A stretch of DNA of 23,034 bases from an uncultured Alistipes sp. Its GTDB lineage: Bacteria > Bacteroidota > Bacteroidia > Bacteroidales > Rikenellaceae. Location of the stretch: the NCBI GenBank assembly GCA_900544265.1, contig UQUQ01000033.1:1-23034 (forward strand). The letters are read 5' to 3'. Each line of letters starts with the position of its first letter. The first letter of the stretch is position 1. The notes beneath the pieces were generated by a model that made no database searches, was not told the origin of the DNA, and saw only the letters and a list, made by a program, of their open reading frames with translations. Below, piece after piece: positions 16,427 to 23,034 of the stretch. The translations under genes were made by a program, and so were the position numbers.

Positions 16427-16497
16427 CTGCAATAAAAAATAACTCTATCAAGTTTCGTCCTCTACTGTTCCGTTACACACACCTTCCGCTCCGGGCG

Positions 16498-17154
16498 CTA
16501 CCCGTTCACGCGGGCGTGGTCGGCAAGGAACTGCGCCAGTCCGCTGTCGGTGAGCGGGTGCTTCAACAGCCCCTTGATTGCCGAGAGCGGGCAGGTGGCG
16601 ACATCCGCCCCGGCATCGAGGCACTGGATGATGTGGTGCGTATGGCGGATTGACGCGGCGAGCACCTGCGTGCGGAAGCCGTAGGTGCGGTAGACCCGCA
16701 CGATGTGGGCCACCAGTCCGATGCCGTCCTCCGAAATGTCGTCCAGGCGTCCGACGAAGGGCGAGACGTAGGTCGCACCCGCCTTGGCTGCAAGCAGCGC
16801 CTGCCCCACGGAGAAGACCAGCGTGCAGTTGGTCCTAACGCTCCGCTGGGCAAAGTACTTCACGGCGCGGATGCCTTCGGCCGTGCAGGGGAGCTTGACG
16901 ACGATCTGCGGATGGAGCGCCGCCAGTTCGGTGCCCTCGCGGACCATGCCGTCGAAATCCGTTGCGATCACCTCGGCGCTCACGTCGCCCTTGACCAGGT
17001 TGCAGATCTCGACATAGTGGCGGCGGCAGGCCTCCTCGCCGCGGATGTTCTCCTTGGCCATGAGCGAAGGGTTGGTCGTCACACCGTCGAGCACGCCCAT
17101 TTCACACGCCTCGCGAATCTGGGCCAGATTCGCCGTGTCCAGAAAGAATTTCAT
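16498..17154 (-). CDS. tal: Transaldolase (TalC/fructose-6-phosphate aldolase-like family)
   Basis: A 218-residue short transaldolase. By family it moves a dihydroxyacetone unit between sugar phosphates in the non-oxidative pentose phosphate pathway, through a Schiff base on a lysine. Asp6 (FLDTAN), the TTNPS motif (26-30) and Lys87 in VVKLP are the conserved active-site elements. The ATG at 17152-17154 is chosen because the family begins MKFFLDTAN; the longer frame adds 29 unrelated residues and would start upstream of the terminator and promoter found at 17178-17220. The short family includes both true transaldolases and fructose-6-phosphate aldolases, and sequence alone does not fully separate them. 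Confidence 0.92.
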   Translation of the reverse strand: MKFFLDTANLAQIREACEMGVLDGVTTNPSLMAKENIRGEEACRRHYVEICNLVKGDVSAEVIATDFDGMVREGTELAALHPQIVVKLPCTAEGIRAVKYFAQRSVRTNCTLVFSVGQALLAAKAGATYVSPFVGRLDDISEDGIGLVAHIVRVYRTYGFRTQVLAASIRHTHHIIQCLDAGADVATCPLSAIKGLLKHPLTDSGLAQFLADHARVNG

Positions 17155-17177
17155 GTCAGTAGCAGGGTTTGGGTTCT

Positions 17178-17207
17178 GAAAGATACGAAAAAAGTGCGAC
17201 CCCGCAA
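17178..17207 (-). promoter_or_regulatory. Promoter of transaldolase, overlapping the upstream terminator
   Basis: On the minus strand TTG (17205-17207), a 19-nt spacer and TATCTTTC (17178-17185) form a near-consensus Bacteroidetes promoter with one mismatch at the final base. The spacer contains the right arm and T-run of the preceding gene's terminator. The ATG is 23 nt downstream. Confidence 0.5.
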
Positions 17208-17220
17208 TGCGGAGCCGCAC
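17188..17220 (-). terminator. Intrinsic terminator of the PfkB-family kinase gene
   Basis: A 12-bp stem (17194-17205 with 17209-17220, two G-U pairs on the transcribed strand) with a 3-nt loop is followed on the minus strand by six T residues (complement of 17188-17193). It ends the pfkA/PfkB-family transcription unit 46 bases after the kinase stop. Confidence 0.85.
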
Positions 17221-17266
17221 AAAAATCTCGCACGACGGCACCCGGCGCAGACCGGGGCGTCGGAGG

Positions 17267-18268
17267 TCAGAAGAGGTACTTCTCGTTGCGGACCTTGTTG
17301 ACCAGGCGGAAGATGTCCGACCAGGCCTCCTCGCCGAAGGTCGTGCCGACGACCTCGATCACCTTGCCCGCCGTGATGGCGCCGATCGTGCCGCACTGCC
17401 GCAGCGTCAGCCCCTCGCAGAGGCCCGCCATGAATCCGGCGGCGTAGAAGTCGCCCGCCCCCGTCGTGTCGACGCGTTTGGCGGCGGCCATGATGCCGAC
17501 GTGCACCACCTCGTTGCCCTGCTTGATGAGCGCCCCCTTGATGCCGATCTTCACGACGGCCAGATCGACCATCTCCGAGATGGCCTGCAGGGCATTGAGC
17601 GGCTCGGCCTCGCACGTGAAGGTCTTGGCCTCGTCCTCGTTGGCAAAGACGATGTCGACGCTCTCGCGCACGAGCGTGCGCAGGAACTCGAGGTTCTCGG
17701 CCACGATGTTGAAGCTCGCCAGGTCGATGGCCACCTTCAGTCCGCATTCCTTGGCCGTGCGGGCGGCCTTGCGGATCAGGTCGTGGTTCTGCACCAGGTA
17801 GCCCTCGACGTAGAGGCAGTCGTACCCCTCGAAGATCGCGGGGTCGATCTCCTGGGCCCCGAGCTCCAGCGCCGCACCGAGGTGCGTGATCATCGTGCGC
17901 TCGCCGTCGGGCGAGATGAGCGACACGCACTTGCCCGAGCGCTCCGCACCGCGGAAGATCACCGGTTCGACACCCAGATTCTCAAGCGCCTGAATGAAGA
18001 AGTCGCCCGTCGTGTCGGGACCGACCTTGCCGATGAAGCCGACGCTGCACCCCAGGCGGGCCATGGCGCGGATCGTATTGCCCGCCGAGCCGCCGAGCGA
18101 CAGCGAGTAGGGCAGTCCCGCCACGGATTTCGAGATTTCGGTCTGGAGTTTGGTGTCCACGAGGCTCATCGAGCCCTTGGCGAGCTTGAACCGCCCCAGC
18201 ACGGAGTCGGTCTTCAGGTTGACCAGCATGTCGGTCAGGGCATTGCCGATGCCTATTACGCGTTTCAT
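17267..18268 (-). CDS. PfkB-family sugar or nucleoside kinase (adenosine-kinase-like)
   Basis: A 333-residue ribokinase-fold kinase that transfers phosphate from ATP to a sugar or nucleoside hydroxyl. The first PfkB signature is around 58-82 (LGGSAGNTIRAMARLG), with the substrate-contact Asn64. The second, DTTGAGD at 267-273, contains the catalytic base Asp273 and the anion hole. NEDEA at 210-214 (FANEDEAK) is the usual ATP-side motif. The overall form, with the early GNALTDMLV segment and a long C-terminal half, resembles adenosine kinases, but adenosine as substrate is inference. It starts 31 bases after pfkA with no promoter or terminator between, so the two are co-transcribed; a clear terminator follows. 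Confidence 0.88.
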   Translation of the reverse strand: MKRVIGIGNALTDMLVNLKTDSVLGRFKLAKGSMSLVDTKLQTEISKSVAGLPYSLSLGGSAGNTIRAMARLGCSVGFIGKVGPDTTGDFFIQALENLGVEPVIFRGAERSGKCVSLISPDGERTMITHLGAALELGAQEIDPAIFEGYDCLYVEGYLVQNHDLIRKAARTAKECGLKVAIDLASFNIVAENLEFLRTLVRESVDIVFANEDEAKTFTCEAEPLNALQAISEMVDLAVVKIGIKGALIKQGNEVVHVGIMAAAKRVDTTGAGDFYAAGFMAGLCEGLTLRQCGTIGAITAGKVIEVVGTTFGEEAWSDIFRLVNKVRNEKYLF

Positions 18269-18299
18269 TCGCTTAAGTCCGGGTTATTTTTTCAGGTTG

Positions 18300-19280
18300 C
18301 TATATCGAGAGGATCTTCACCAGGTCGATGTCCGCCCGGTTGATGCCCTTGTTGTGACGCACGGCCTTGGCAAAGGGCACGTAGACGATCTTGCCGTTCT
18401 CGATGCCGATCATCACGTTGCGCTGTCCGTCGAGGATCGCCTCGATGGCCGCCTCGCCCATGCGCGAAGCCAGGATGCGGTCGATGGCCGTCGGCGAGCC
18501 GCCGCGCTGGATGTGGCCCAGGATCGTGACCCGCGCGTCGTACTGCGGGAACTCCTTCTTCACGCGCTCGGCCAGCGCCGTGGCGCCGCCCGTCTTGGGA
18601 TTCTCGGCCACGATGACGATCGCCGAGTTCTTGCTCTTGCGGAAACCGTGGTTGATGAGTTCGGCCAGCTGGTCAACCTCGGTCTCCATCTCGGGGATGA
18701 TCGCCGCCTCGGAGCCCGTCGCCAGCGCGCTGTTGAGCGCCAGGTAGCCGGCCGTGTGGCCCATCACCTCGACGAAGAAGAGCCGCTCGTGGCTCGATGC
18801 CGTGTCGCGCAGCTTGTCGACCGCCTGCACGATCGTATTGAGCGCCGTATCGTATCCGATCGTCGAATCCGTACCGCCCAGGTCGTTGTCGATCGTTCCG
18901 GGCAGCCCCACGATCGGCACGTTGTACTCCTCGGCAAAGATGCCGGCTCCGGTCAGCGAGCCGTCACCGCCGATCACCACCAGCGCGTCGATCCCCGCCG
19001 CCGTCATGTTCTCGTAAGCCGTCTTGCGGCCTTCCGCGGTCATGAACTCCTTGCAGCGGGCCGTCTTGAGGATCGTACCGCCCAGCTGGATGATGTTGCT
19101 CACACTCTGGGACTTGAATTCAACGATCTCGTTGAACACCAGTCCCTTGTACCCACGCATGATTCCCTTCACGGCGAACCCGTTGTAGATTGCGCTGCGG
19201 GTCACCGCGCGAATTGCCGCATTCATGCCCGGCGCGTCGCCGCCCGAGGTCAGAATGCCGATGCATTTGATTCCGGCCAT
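18300..19280 (-). CDS. pfkA: ATP-dependent 6-phosphofructokinase
   Basis: The committing enzyme of glycolysis, phosphorylating fructose 6-phosphate to fructose 1,6-bisphosphate. The 326-residue protein shows the ATP-binding [12 protein letters not shown] (11-22), GGDGS at 104-108, and the catalytic PGTIDND (127-133) with Asp131 as general base. The Gly at position 107 in GGDG is the ATP-dependent form; PPi-dependent enzymes have [16 protein letters not shown] (171-182) is the substrate loop. The ATG at 19278-19280 is chosen since the family begins with [11 protein letters not shown] within a few residues and the longer frame would start inside the -7 box at 19308-19315. It is the first gene of a two-gene unit with the PfkB-family kinase. 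Confidence 0.96.
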   Translation of the reverse strand: MAGIKCIGILTSGGDAPGMNAAIRAVTRSAIYNGFAVKGIMRGYKGLVFNEIVEFKSQSVSNIIQLGGTILKTARCKEFMTAEGRKTAYENMTAAGIDALVVIGGDGSLTGAGIFAEEYNVPIVGLPGTIDNDLGGTDSTIGYDTALNTIVQAVDKLRDTASSHERLFFVEVMGHTAGYLALNSALATGSEAAIIPEMETEVDQLAELINHGFRKSKNSAIVIVAENPKTGGATALAERVKKEFPQYDARVTILGHIQRGGSPTAIDRILASRMGEAAIEAILDGQRNVMIGIENGKIVYVPFAKAVRHNKGINRADIDLVKILSI

Positions 19281-19307
19281 ACTCTCATTATTAAAAACAA
19301 AACCGCC

Positions 19308-19338
19308 CAAAGGTAGTAATTTATTTACTTATTTCAAA
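19308..19338 (-). promoter_or_regulatory. Promoter of pfkA
   Basis: The minus strand has TTTG (19335-19338), a 19-nt spacer and TACCTTTG (19308-19315), a full match to the Bacteroidetes consensus, 27 nt before the pfkA ATG. The -33 element overlaps the T-run of the terminator of the preceding operon. Confidence 0.75.
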
Positions 19339-19374
19339 AGAACGCAGGCGGCACCTTTCGGCCCGCCCGCATTC
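19336..19374 (-). terminator. Intrinsic terminator of the PspC/PadR operon
   Basis: A 12-bp stem (19340-19351 with 19363-19374, two G-U pairs on the transcribed strand) followed on the minus strand by TTTT then G. It lies about 67 bases after the last operon stop and ends exactly where the pfkA promoter begins. Confidence 0.7.
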
Positions 19375-19441
19375 GGAAACTTTTTATTTTAAAATCCTGC
19401 GGTCCTCACGGCAGCTGACGCTGCGCGACCGCCACACCCGT

Positions 19442-20770
19442 TCACTGCAACGTATCCGCGGAGGCCCCGCCCGAATGCACGGCGTCGATCTGCACGGCGC
19501 CCTCCGACGACCCGATGCGGATGCGCGCCGATTCTCCCGTCACGGAGTCCGCGCCCGCGACCTCCATCCGTCCGCGCCCCTTGTCGACGGTGATGTCGAT
19601 CGACCGCGACGGCACGCTGATGTGGAGCGTCTTGCGGCCCTCCTCGATGAACGGCTCGTCGTCGTACTCCTCGAGCAGCTTCTCGAGCGTCATGAGCCGT
19701 CCGTCGACGTTCACCTCGGTGTTCTCCAGCACCCGTTCGAGCGTGATGCGTCTGTGGCGGAACTTCTCGCCGACATCTTCGCGGATGGCGATCACCGAGC
19801 AGGCGACGACCGAAGCGAGCCACAGCAGGAAGATGACCAGCACGGTGCGCCCTCCGGGCTTGCGCGAGGCGATCAGGCACATGAGCACGTAGATGAGCAG
19901 CATCACCGGGATGAATACAATTAATATGCCCAACATCGGAACCCAGAGCGAAAAGTCCTCGAACTTGCCCAGATGGGCATACTCGGGGCCGCCGATCAGC
20001 AGGGCGAACATGCCGATAATCAGGGCGCAGGCGCAGAGGATGAGCCCGAAGACGATCGCCCCGGCCAGGATCTTCAGCAGGATGAGCACCACCTTGCCGA
20101 AGAGCGAGACGGCCTCGGCGACGATGGGTTTGGCGCGCGCGTCGGGATCGCAGCCCGCGGCAGCCGTCGTCACCTCGCCGATCGACTGCGCGGTGATGCG
20201 CTCGCCGTTCATCTCGAGCTTTTGCCGGGCCGTGCGAGCCGCCGGCACGGCGAACCACATGATCAGGTAGCAGATCACGAAGATACCGAACAGGTTGCCC
20301 ATCATCGGGCCGGTCCAGTGCAGGAAGGGCACCGCTCCGAAGCAGGAGAGGATCAGCGGCAGGAACATTGCCAACCGCACCCACACGGGGTCGATGTCAA
20401 AATACCGGCCGATGCCGGCGCAGACGCCGCCCAGCTTGGCGTTCTCCGTGTCGCGGTACAGCCGGCGCGGGATGCGCGGCTCCTCGCGGCGTTCCGACCC
20501 GTCGGCGCTCTCCTCGGAGATGTCCTCGGCCGAGCCCATCTGTCGGATAATGTTCAGGATCAGCGGCTTCTCGACGACTTTCGTGTTGTCCTGCGCCGAG
20601 AGGATCAGCTCCGCGATGCGGGCCTCGATGTCGGCGACGATCTCCGCGCCGTCGGGCGAATCCTTATAGGTCTTCTTGAGGCTCTCCAGGTAGGCCGACA
20701 GGGTTTCGTAGGCCTCGACGTCCATCGTGAACGCCACTCCGGAAAGGCTGCATTTCTTCACTTCGTTCAT
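19442..20770 (-). CDS. Large multi-spanning PspC-domain membrane protein
   Basis: A 442-residue inner-membrane protein. Residues 1-85 are a soluble module with GVAFTMDVEAY and DIEARIAEL motifs that recur in the 178-aa PspC protein of the same operon. The PspC domain is at about 102-176 (RRLYRDTENAKLGGVCAGIGRY, then two hydrophobic segments). Further membrane segments lie at about 228-260, 277-300 and 309-328. The last 110 residues are soluble and strand-rich, with alternating hydrophobic positions. PspC proteins are known as envelope-stress sensors or partners; that role here is inferred. It is the last gene of the operon, 12 bases after the DUF2807 gene, and is followed by a terminator. Confidence 0.88.
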   Translation of the reverse strand: MNEVKKCSLSGVAFTMDVEAYETLSAYLESLKKTYKDSPDGAEIVADIEARIAELILSAQDNTKVVEKPLILNIIRQMGSAEDISEESADGSERREEPRIPRRLYRDTENAKLGGVCAGIGRYFDIDPVWVRLAMFLPLILSCFGAVPFLHWTGPMMGNLFGIFVICYLIMWFAVPAARTARQKLEMNGERITAQSIGEVTTAAAGCDPDARAKPIVAEAVSLFGKVVLILLKILAGAIVFGLILCACALIIGMFALLIGGPEYAHLGKFEDFSLWVPMLGILIVFIPVMLLIYVLMCLIASRKPGGRTVLVIFLLWLASVVACSVIAIREDVGEKFRHRRITLERVLENTEVNVDGRLMTLEKLLEEYDDEPFIEEGRKTLHISVPSRSIDITVDKGRGRMEVAGADSVTGESARIRIGSSEGAVQIDAVHSGGASADTLQ

Positions 20771-20782
20771 GGTCGTAACGGA

Positions 20783-21592
20783 TTAACGATTAATGGAATG
20801 TACGCTGCCGCCGCTCGAGTGCTGCGCCTCCACCTTGCACTCTCCGCTGTAGGAGATGTCCGCGCCGCTCGAAGCCGAGGCCCGGAGCGTGTCGGTGCAG
20901 TGCACGTCGGCCGAAGCGCCGCTCGAAGCGTCAATCAGGCCGTGGGCGATGACCAGACGCCCGGCATCGAAATTCGCCGCGGAGCTGACATCCACCTCGC
21001 ACCACCGGCTCCGGCCCGAGAGTCGGGCCTTCGCGGCACTCGACAGGTCGGCCGTGCAGCTGTCCGCCTCGAGGGCTGCCACCAGCTCGCCCGCACTCGA
21101 AACATCGATTCGGCATTGCGTCGCCTTCAGCGCCACATCGATCTGCGCGGCGCTCGACACGTCGATCAGGAATTCATAGGCCTCCAGCGCCGTTTCGCAG
21201 ATAATCTGCGCGGCACTCGAGGCATCCAGGGCGCGGATCTCCCCGTTGGCCGGCACCCGCACCGTCACGCTGTGGTCCGAGATGCGGCGCACCGACTTGT
21301 CGATGCCGACAAACAGCGTTCCGCGACGGCTCTCGACCAGCACCTTCTCCATCACGTTGTCGTCGGCCTCGATGACGATCTCATCCGTCAGGGCGTCCGT
21401 AACGATCACCTTGACGGCGCGCGAGGCGTCGATGGCGGCGAAGTCCGGCGCTTCGATCCGTTTCGTGACGATATTGCCGCTGCCGCGGAGGCGTCCGGCG
21501 GCAAAGAGGTTCGTGGCGGTGATGCCGGCAATGCCGAAGAGCACGCCAGCGGCAAGCAGGCAGGCAAAAAGGACAATTAAAATTCTTTTCAT
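20783..21592 (-). CDS. DUF2807 (GIN-domain) beta-helix envelope protein
   Basis: A 269-residue exported protein. Residues 1-30 form a signal peptide or N-terminal membrane anchor. The rest has the short-strand ladder of the DUF2807 family, annotated as a putative auto-transporter adhesin head domain. The phrases DASSAA, DVSSAA, DVSSAG, DLSSAA, DVSSAA, DASSGA and SASSGA recur about every 20 residues from about 122 on, the rung pattern of a right-handed beta-helix. The ATG at 21590-21592 is chosen because it starts the hydrophobic signal; the longer frame adds 27 residues overlapping padR. It sits between the padR gene (23 bases upstream) and the large PspC gene (12 bases downstream). An adhesive function is unproven. 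Confidence 0.88.
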   Translation of the reverse strand: MKRILIVLFACLLAAGVLFGIAGITATNLFAAGRLRGSGNIVTKRIEAPDFAAIDASRAVKVIVTDALTDEIVIEADDNVMEKVLVESRRGTLFVGIDKSVRRISDHSVTVRVPANGEIRALDASSAAQIICETALEAYEFLIDVSSAAQIDVALKATQCRIDVSSAGELVAALEADSCTADLSSAAKARLSGRSRWCEVDVSSAANFDAGRLVIAHGLIDASSGASADVHCTDTLRASASSGADISYSGECKVEAQHSSGGSVHSINR

Positions 21593-21615
21593 GGCGTATG
21601 GTTCTTTTTTGAGGG

Positions 21616-21954
21616 TTAATTTTCGGGTTTGCCGTGGCGGATCACCTGAATCTGCCCGACGAGTTCCTCCCACGCGGCGTCGAGCGTCGCCAGGTATTCA
21701 CGGCCCTTGTCCGTGAGGGTGTAGTACTTGCGGGGCGGCCCCTGCGGGGACTCCTCCCAGCGGTAGGTGAGCAGCCCGGCATTCTTCTGCCGGGTGAGGA
21801 TCGGGTAGAGCGTACCCTCGACTACGATCATCTCGGCCTGCTTGAGCTCGGCGATGATCTTCGGAGCATACGACGCCTCGCGCGAAAGTATGGCGAGGAT
21901 GCAATACTCCAGAATTCCCTTGCGCATCTGCGCTTTTACGTTGTCTTCAGCCAT
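21616..21954 (-). CDS. PadR-family transcriptional regulator
   Basis: A 112-residue winged-helix DNA-binding protein of the short PadR type, normally a dimer. Residues 10-85 cover the domain: the RKGILEYCILAIL helix, the recognition region EGTLYPILTRQKNAGLL (46-62) and the wing with GPPRKYYTLTDKG (72-84). It lies inside the PspC operon, 4 bases after the small PspC gene, and is therefore likely to control its own operon. The best candidate site is the dyad at 22777-22798 in the operon promoter. No ligand pocket residues can be assigned. Confidence 0.93.
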   Translation of the reverse strand: MAEDNVKAQMRKGILEYCILAILSREASYAPKIIAELKQAEMIVVEGTLYPILTRQKNAGLLTYRWEESPQGPPRKYYTLTDKGREYLATLDAAWEELVGQIQVIRHGKPEN

Positions 21955-21958
21955 AATG

Positions 21959-22165
21959 CTATTCGTTTAACCGTTGCGGGGCCTTGGGCACGATCAGCCA
22001 GAGGATGATGTACACCCAGAGCGAAAGGCCGCCGGCAAGGATCAGGATCAGGGTCATCAGCCGGACGAGCGAGACGTTGAGTCCGAAAAACTCGGCGACG
22101 CCGCCGCACACGCCGGCCACGATGCCGTCCCGGGTTCTGTAAAGACGATTGTTGTTCGTTTGCAT
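21959..22165 (-). CDS. Small PspC-domain membrane protein
   Basis: A 68-residue protein that is little more than one PspC domain: NRLYRTRDGIVAGVCGGVAE (6-25) followed by a paired hydrophobic segment (about 33-61). It closely resembles the C-terminal half of the neighbouring 178-aa protein, which suggests an in-operon duplication. It is 13 bases after that gene and 4 bases before padR. By family it would sit in the inner membrane; what it senses or binds is unknown. Confidence 0.9.
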   Translation of the reverse strand: MQTNNNRLYRTRDGIVAGVCGGVAEFFGLNVSLVRLMTLILILAGGLSLWVYIILWLIVPKAPQRLNE

Positions 22166-22178
22166 GGTCTTATCGTAT

Positions 22179-22715
22179 TTATCGTTTTTTGTCGTTGCCG
22201 TTGAATGAGAAGCGCCGCGCGGGCTCCTCGGGAATGACGATCCAGAGAATGATGTAGATCCAGATGGAGATGCCGCCGAAGAGGATCAGCAGGAGCGTTA
22301 CCAGGCGGATCATCGTCGGGTCGGCGTCGAAAAATTCGCCGAGACCGCCGCAGATGCCGGCAATCGAGCGATTCGTGCGCGAGCGGTAGAGACGGCGCCG
22401 TTCCGGCTCGGCATCGGCCGGACTCTCGCCCGCGCTCGCCGTCCGCGTCCCGTTGCGCGGCTCGCCGAAGTCGGAGGGCTCGCCCATCTGCGCCATCGCC
22501 GCATGCACCACATCGAGCGTGATGACCCGCATGGGCGAGGAGACCCGTTCACGGAAAATCTCCGCCATCCGGGCTTCGATGTCGTTCATCGTCTCCGTAT
22601 CGCCCTCGGGCAACCGGTTGCGGATGTCGTCGAAATAGCTCCGCAAAGCAAAATAGGCATCTTCGTCGAGCGTGAATGCCACGGAACCGATGTTCACGTT
22701 TACTGTCTCTTTCAT
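22179..22715 (-). CDS. PspC-domain membrane protein, first gene of the operon
   Basis: A 178-residue protein with a soluble N-terminal module (1-85; motifs GSVAFTLDEDAY at 10-21 and DIEARMAEI at 45-53), a polar linker rich in Glu, Ala and Arg (86-106) and a PspC domain (107-163; RRLYRSRTNRSIAGICGG and two adjacent hydrophobic stretches). The N-terminal module is shared with the 442-aa protein at the far end of the operon. It leads the five-gene unit and is transcribed from the promoter at 22772-22802. Envelope-stress function is inferred from the PspC name only. Confidence 0.9.
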   Translation of the reverse strand: MKETVNVNIGSVAFTLDEDAYFALRSYFDDIRNRLPEGDTETMNDIEARMAEIFRERVSSPMRVITLDVVHAAMAQMGEPSDFGEPRNGTRTASAGESPADAEPERRRLYRSRTNRSIAGICGGLGEFFDADPTMIRLVTLLLILFGGISIWIYIILWIVIPEEPARRFSFNGNDKKR

Positions 22716-22771
22716 GGTTGCAAAGGTATTTTTCGAGTCAATATTTTGTGGGTTCTACTACTTTCACAGTG

Positions 22772-22802
22772 CAAATATAATACACATTTTAGTATTATGC
22801 AA
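22772..22802 (-). promoter_or_regulatory. Promoter of the PspC/PadR operon
   Basis: The minus strand has TTG (22800-22802), a 20-nt spacer and TATATTTG (22772-22779), a consensus Bacteroidetes promoter. The first ATG is 57 nt downstream. A second -7-like box, TACCTTTG, lies immediately before the ATG but has no -33 partner. Confidence 0.65.
22777..22798. promoter_or_regulatory. Candidate PadR operator (7-8-7 dyad)
   Basis: ATAATAC and GTATTAT form a perfect inverted repeat with an 8-bp spacer (22777-22783 and 22792-22798). It covers most of the promoter spacer and touches the -7 box, so bound protein would block RNA polymerase. PadR regulators typically bind AT-rich dyads with similar 8-bp spacing. 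That this operon's PadR is the binder is inference. Confidence 0.5.
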
Positions 22803-22839
22803 TACAAAGTACCTATTTTTTTTGATTTTTTTATATGCT

Positions 22840-23034
22840 GTCCCTCCCCGACTTGGTTCCGATGGCGAAAGAGCGGACGGAGGGCTGAAAGCGACAGCGA
22901 CGGGGACGGTTTGCTTGCAAACCCGCGAATAGTCGCCCGACGCCGCTTTCAGCCTTTCGGACGCCGACATCGGAATCGGTCGGGTGGCTTTTGCTGCTTT
23001 TCGCCACCGAAAAGCAGAGAAAAAGAAAAAGTTT
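22840..23034. repeat. Noncoding block of nested inverted repeats, cut by the right edge
   Basis: This GC-rich gene-free stretch contains several inverted repeats: TTCCGATG/CATCGGAA (22857-22864 and 22968-22975), an 11-bp perfect pair GGCTGAAAGCG/CGCTTTCAGCC (22883-22893 and 22944-22954), a 7-2-7 palindrome around GGTTTGC/GCAAACC (22908-22923), and a 10-bp stem with a 4-nt loop (22994-23017) followed by an A/G-rich run. The first three nest inside one another and could form a branched structure. It may be a dispersed repeat element or a structured RNA; I cannot name it. Confidence 0.65.

Noticed and set aside
1..23034. CRISPR arrays, insertion sequences, integrases or complete prophage genes
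   Set aside because: I looked for regularly spaced repeats, transposase or integrase motifs and phage structural genes and saw none.

Overview
The window looks like chromosomal DNA of a high-GC member of the Bacteroidales, most like Alistipes (Rikenellaceae). The evidence is protein flavour (DUF5723-type and lipoprotein pair, b558-type succinate dehydrogenase/fumarate reductase, PspC/DUF2807 operon) and many promoters of the Bacteroidetes type (TTG or TTTG, about 19-20 nt, TAnnTTTG) next to GC-rich genes. The genus is an inference; no rRNA is present.

Layout. 1-1641: the 3' part of an unrecognised GC-rich gene, open at the left edge. 1642-4084: a strikingly AT-rich block holding one minus-strand gene for a membrane-anchored protein with a PIN-like nuclease core. 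It abuts tRNA-Leu(CAA) (4085-4171), with a tandem 11-bp repeat and the tRNA terminator in between. 4383-6206: uvrC (minus). 6412-8710: a lipoprotein and a DUF5723-type envelope protein (plus), closed by a strong terminator. 8711-9145: noncoding, but with a good orphan promoter facing right. 9146-10635: patatin-like lipase and 5-formyl-THF cyclo-ligase (minus). 10754-14222: the succinate dehydrogenase/fumarate reductase operon, cytochrome b, flavoprotein and iron-sulfur subunit (plus), with promoter and terminator. 14389-16365: an AT-richer secreted protein with an EF-hand-like loop, leucine-rich repeats and TPR-like helices. 16498-19280: transaldolase, a PfkB-family kinase and 6-phosphofructokinase (minus). 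19442-22715: a five-gene minus-strand operon encoding PspC (178 aa), PspC (68 aa), PadR regulator, DUF2807 beta-helix protein and a large multi-spanning PspC protein. 22840-23034: a noncoding block of nested inverted repeats running off the right edge.

How the parts work together. The sdh/frd operon, pfkA, the PfkB-like kinase and transaldolase are core energy and sugar metabolism. The PadR/PspC/DUF2807 operon looks like a self-regulated envelope-stress module: a 7-8-7 dyad fills the spacer of its promoter and overlaps its -7 box, a likely site for the PadR protein. The two regions most likely to hold undescribed biology are the PIN-like membrane protein beside tRNA-Leu, a plausible single-gene defence or nuclease cargo, and the PspC/PadR operon. 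Neither function can be proved from sequence alone.
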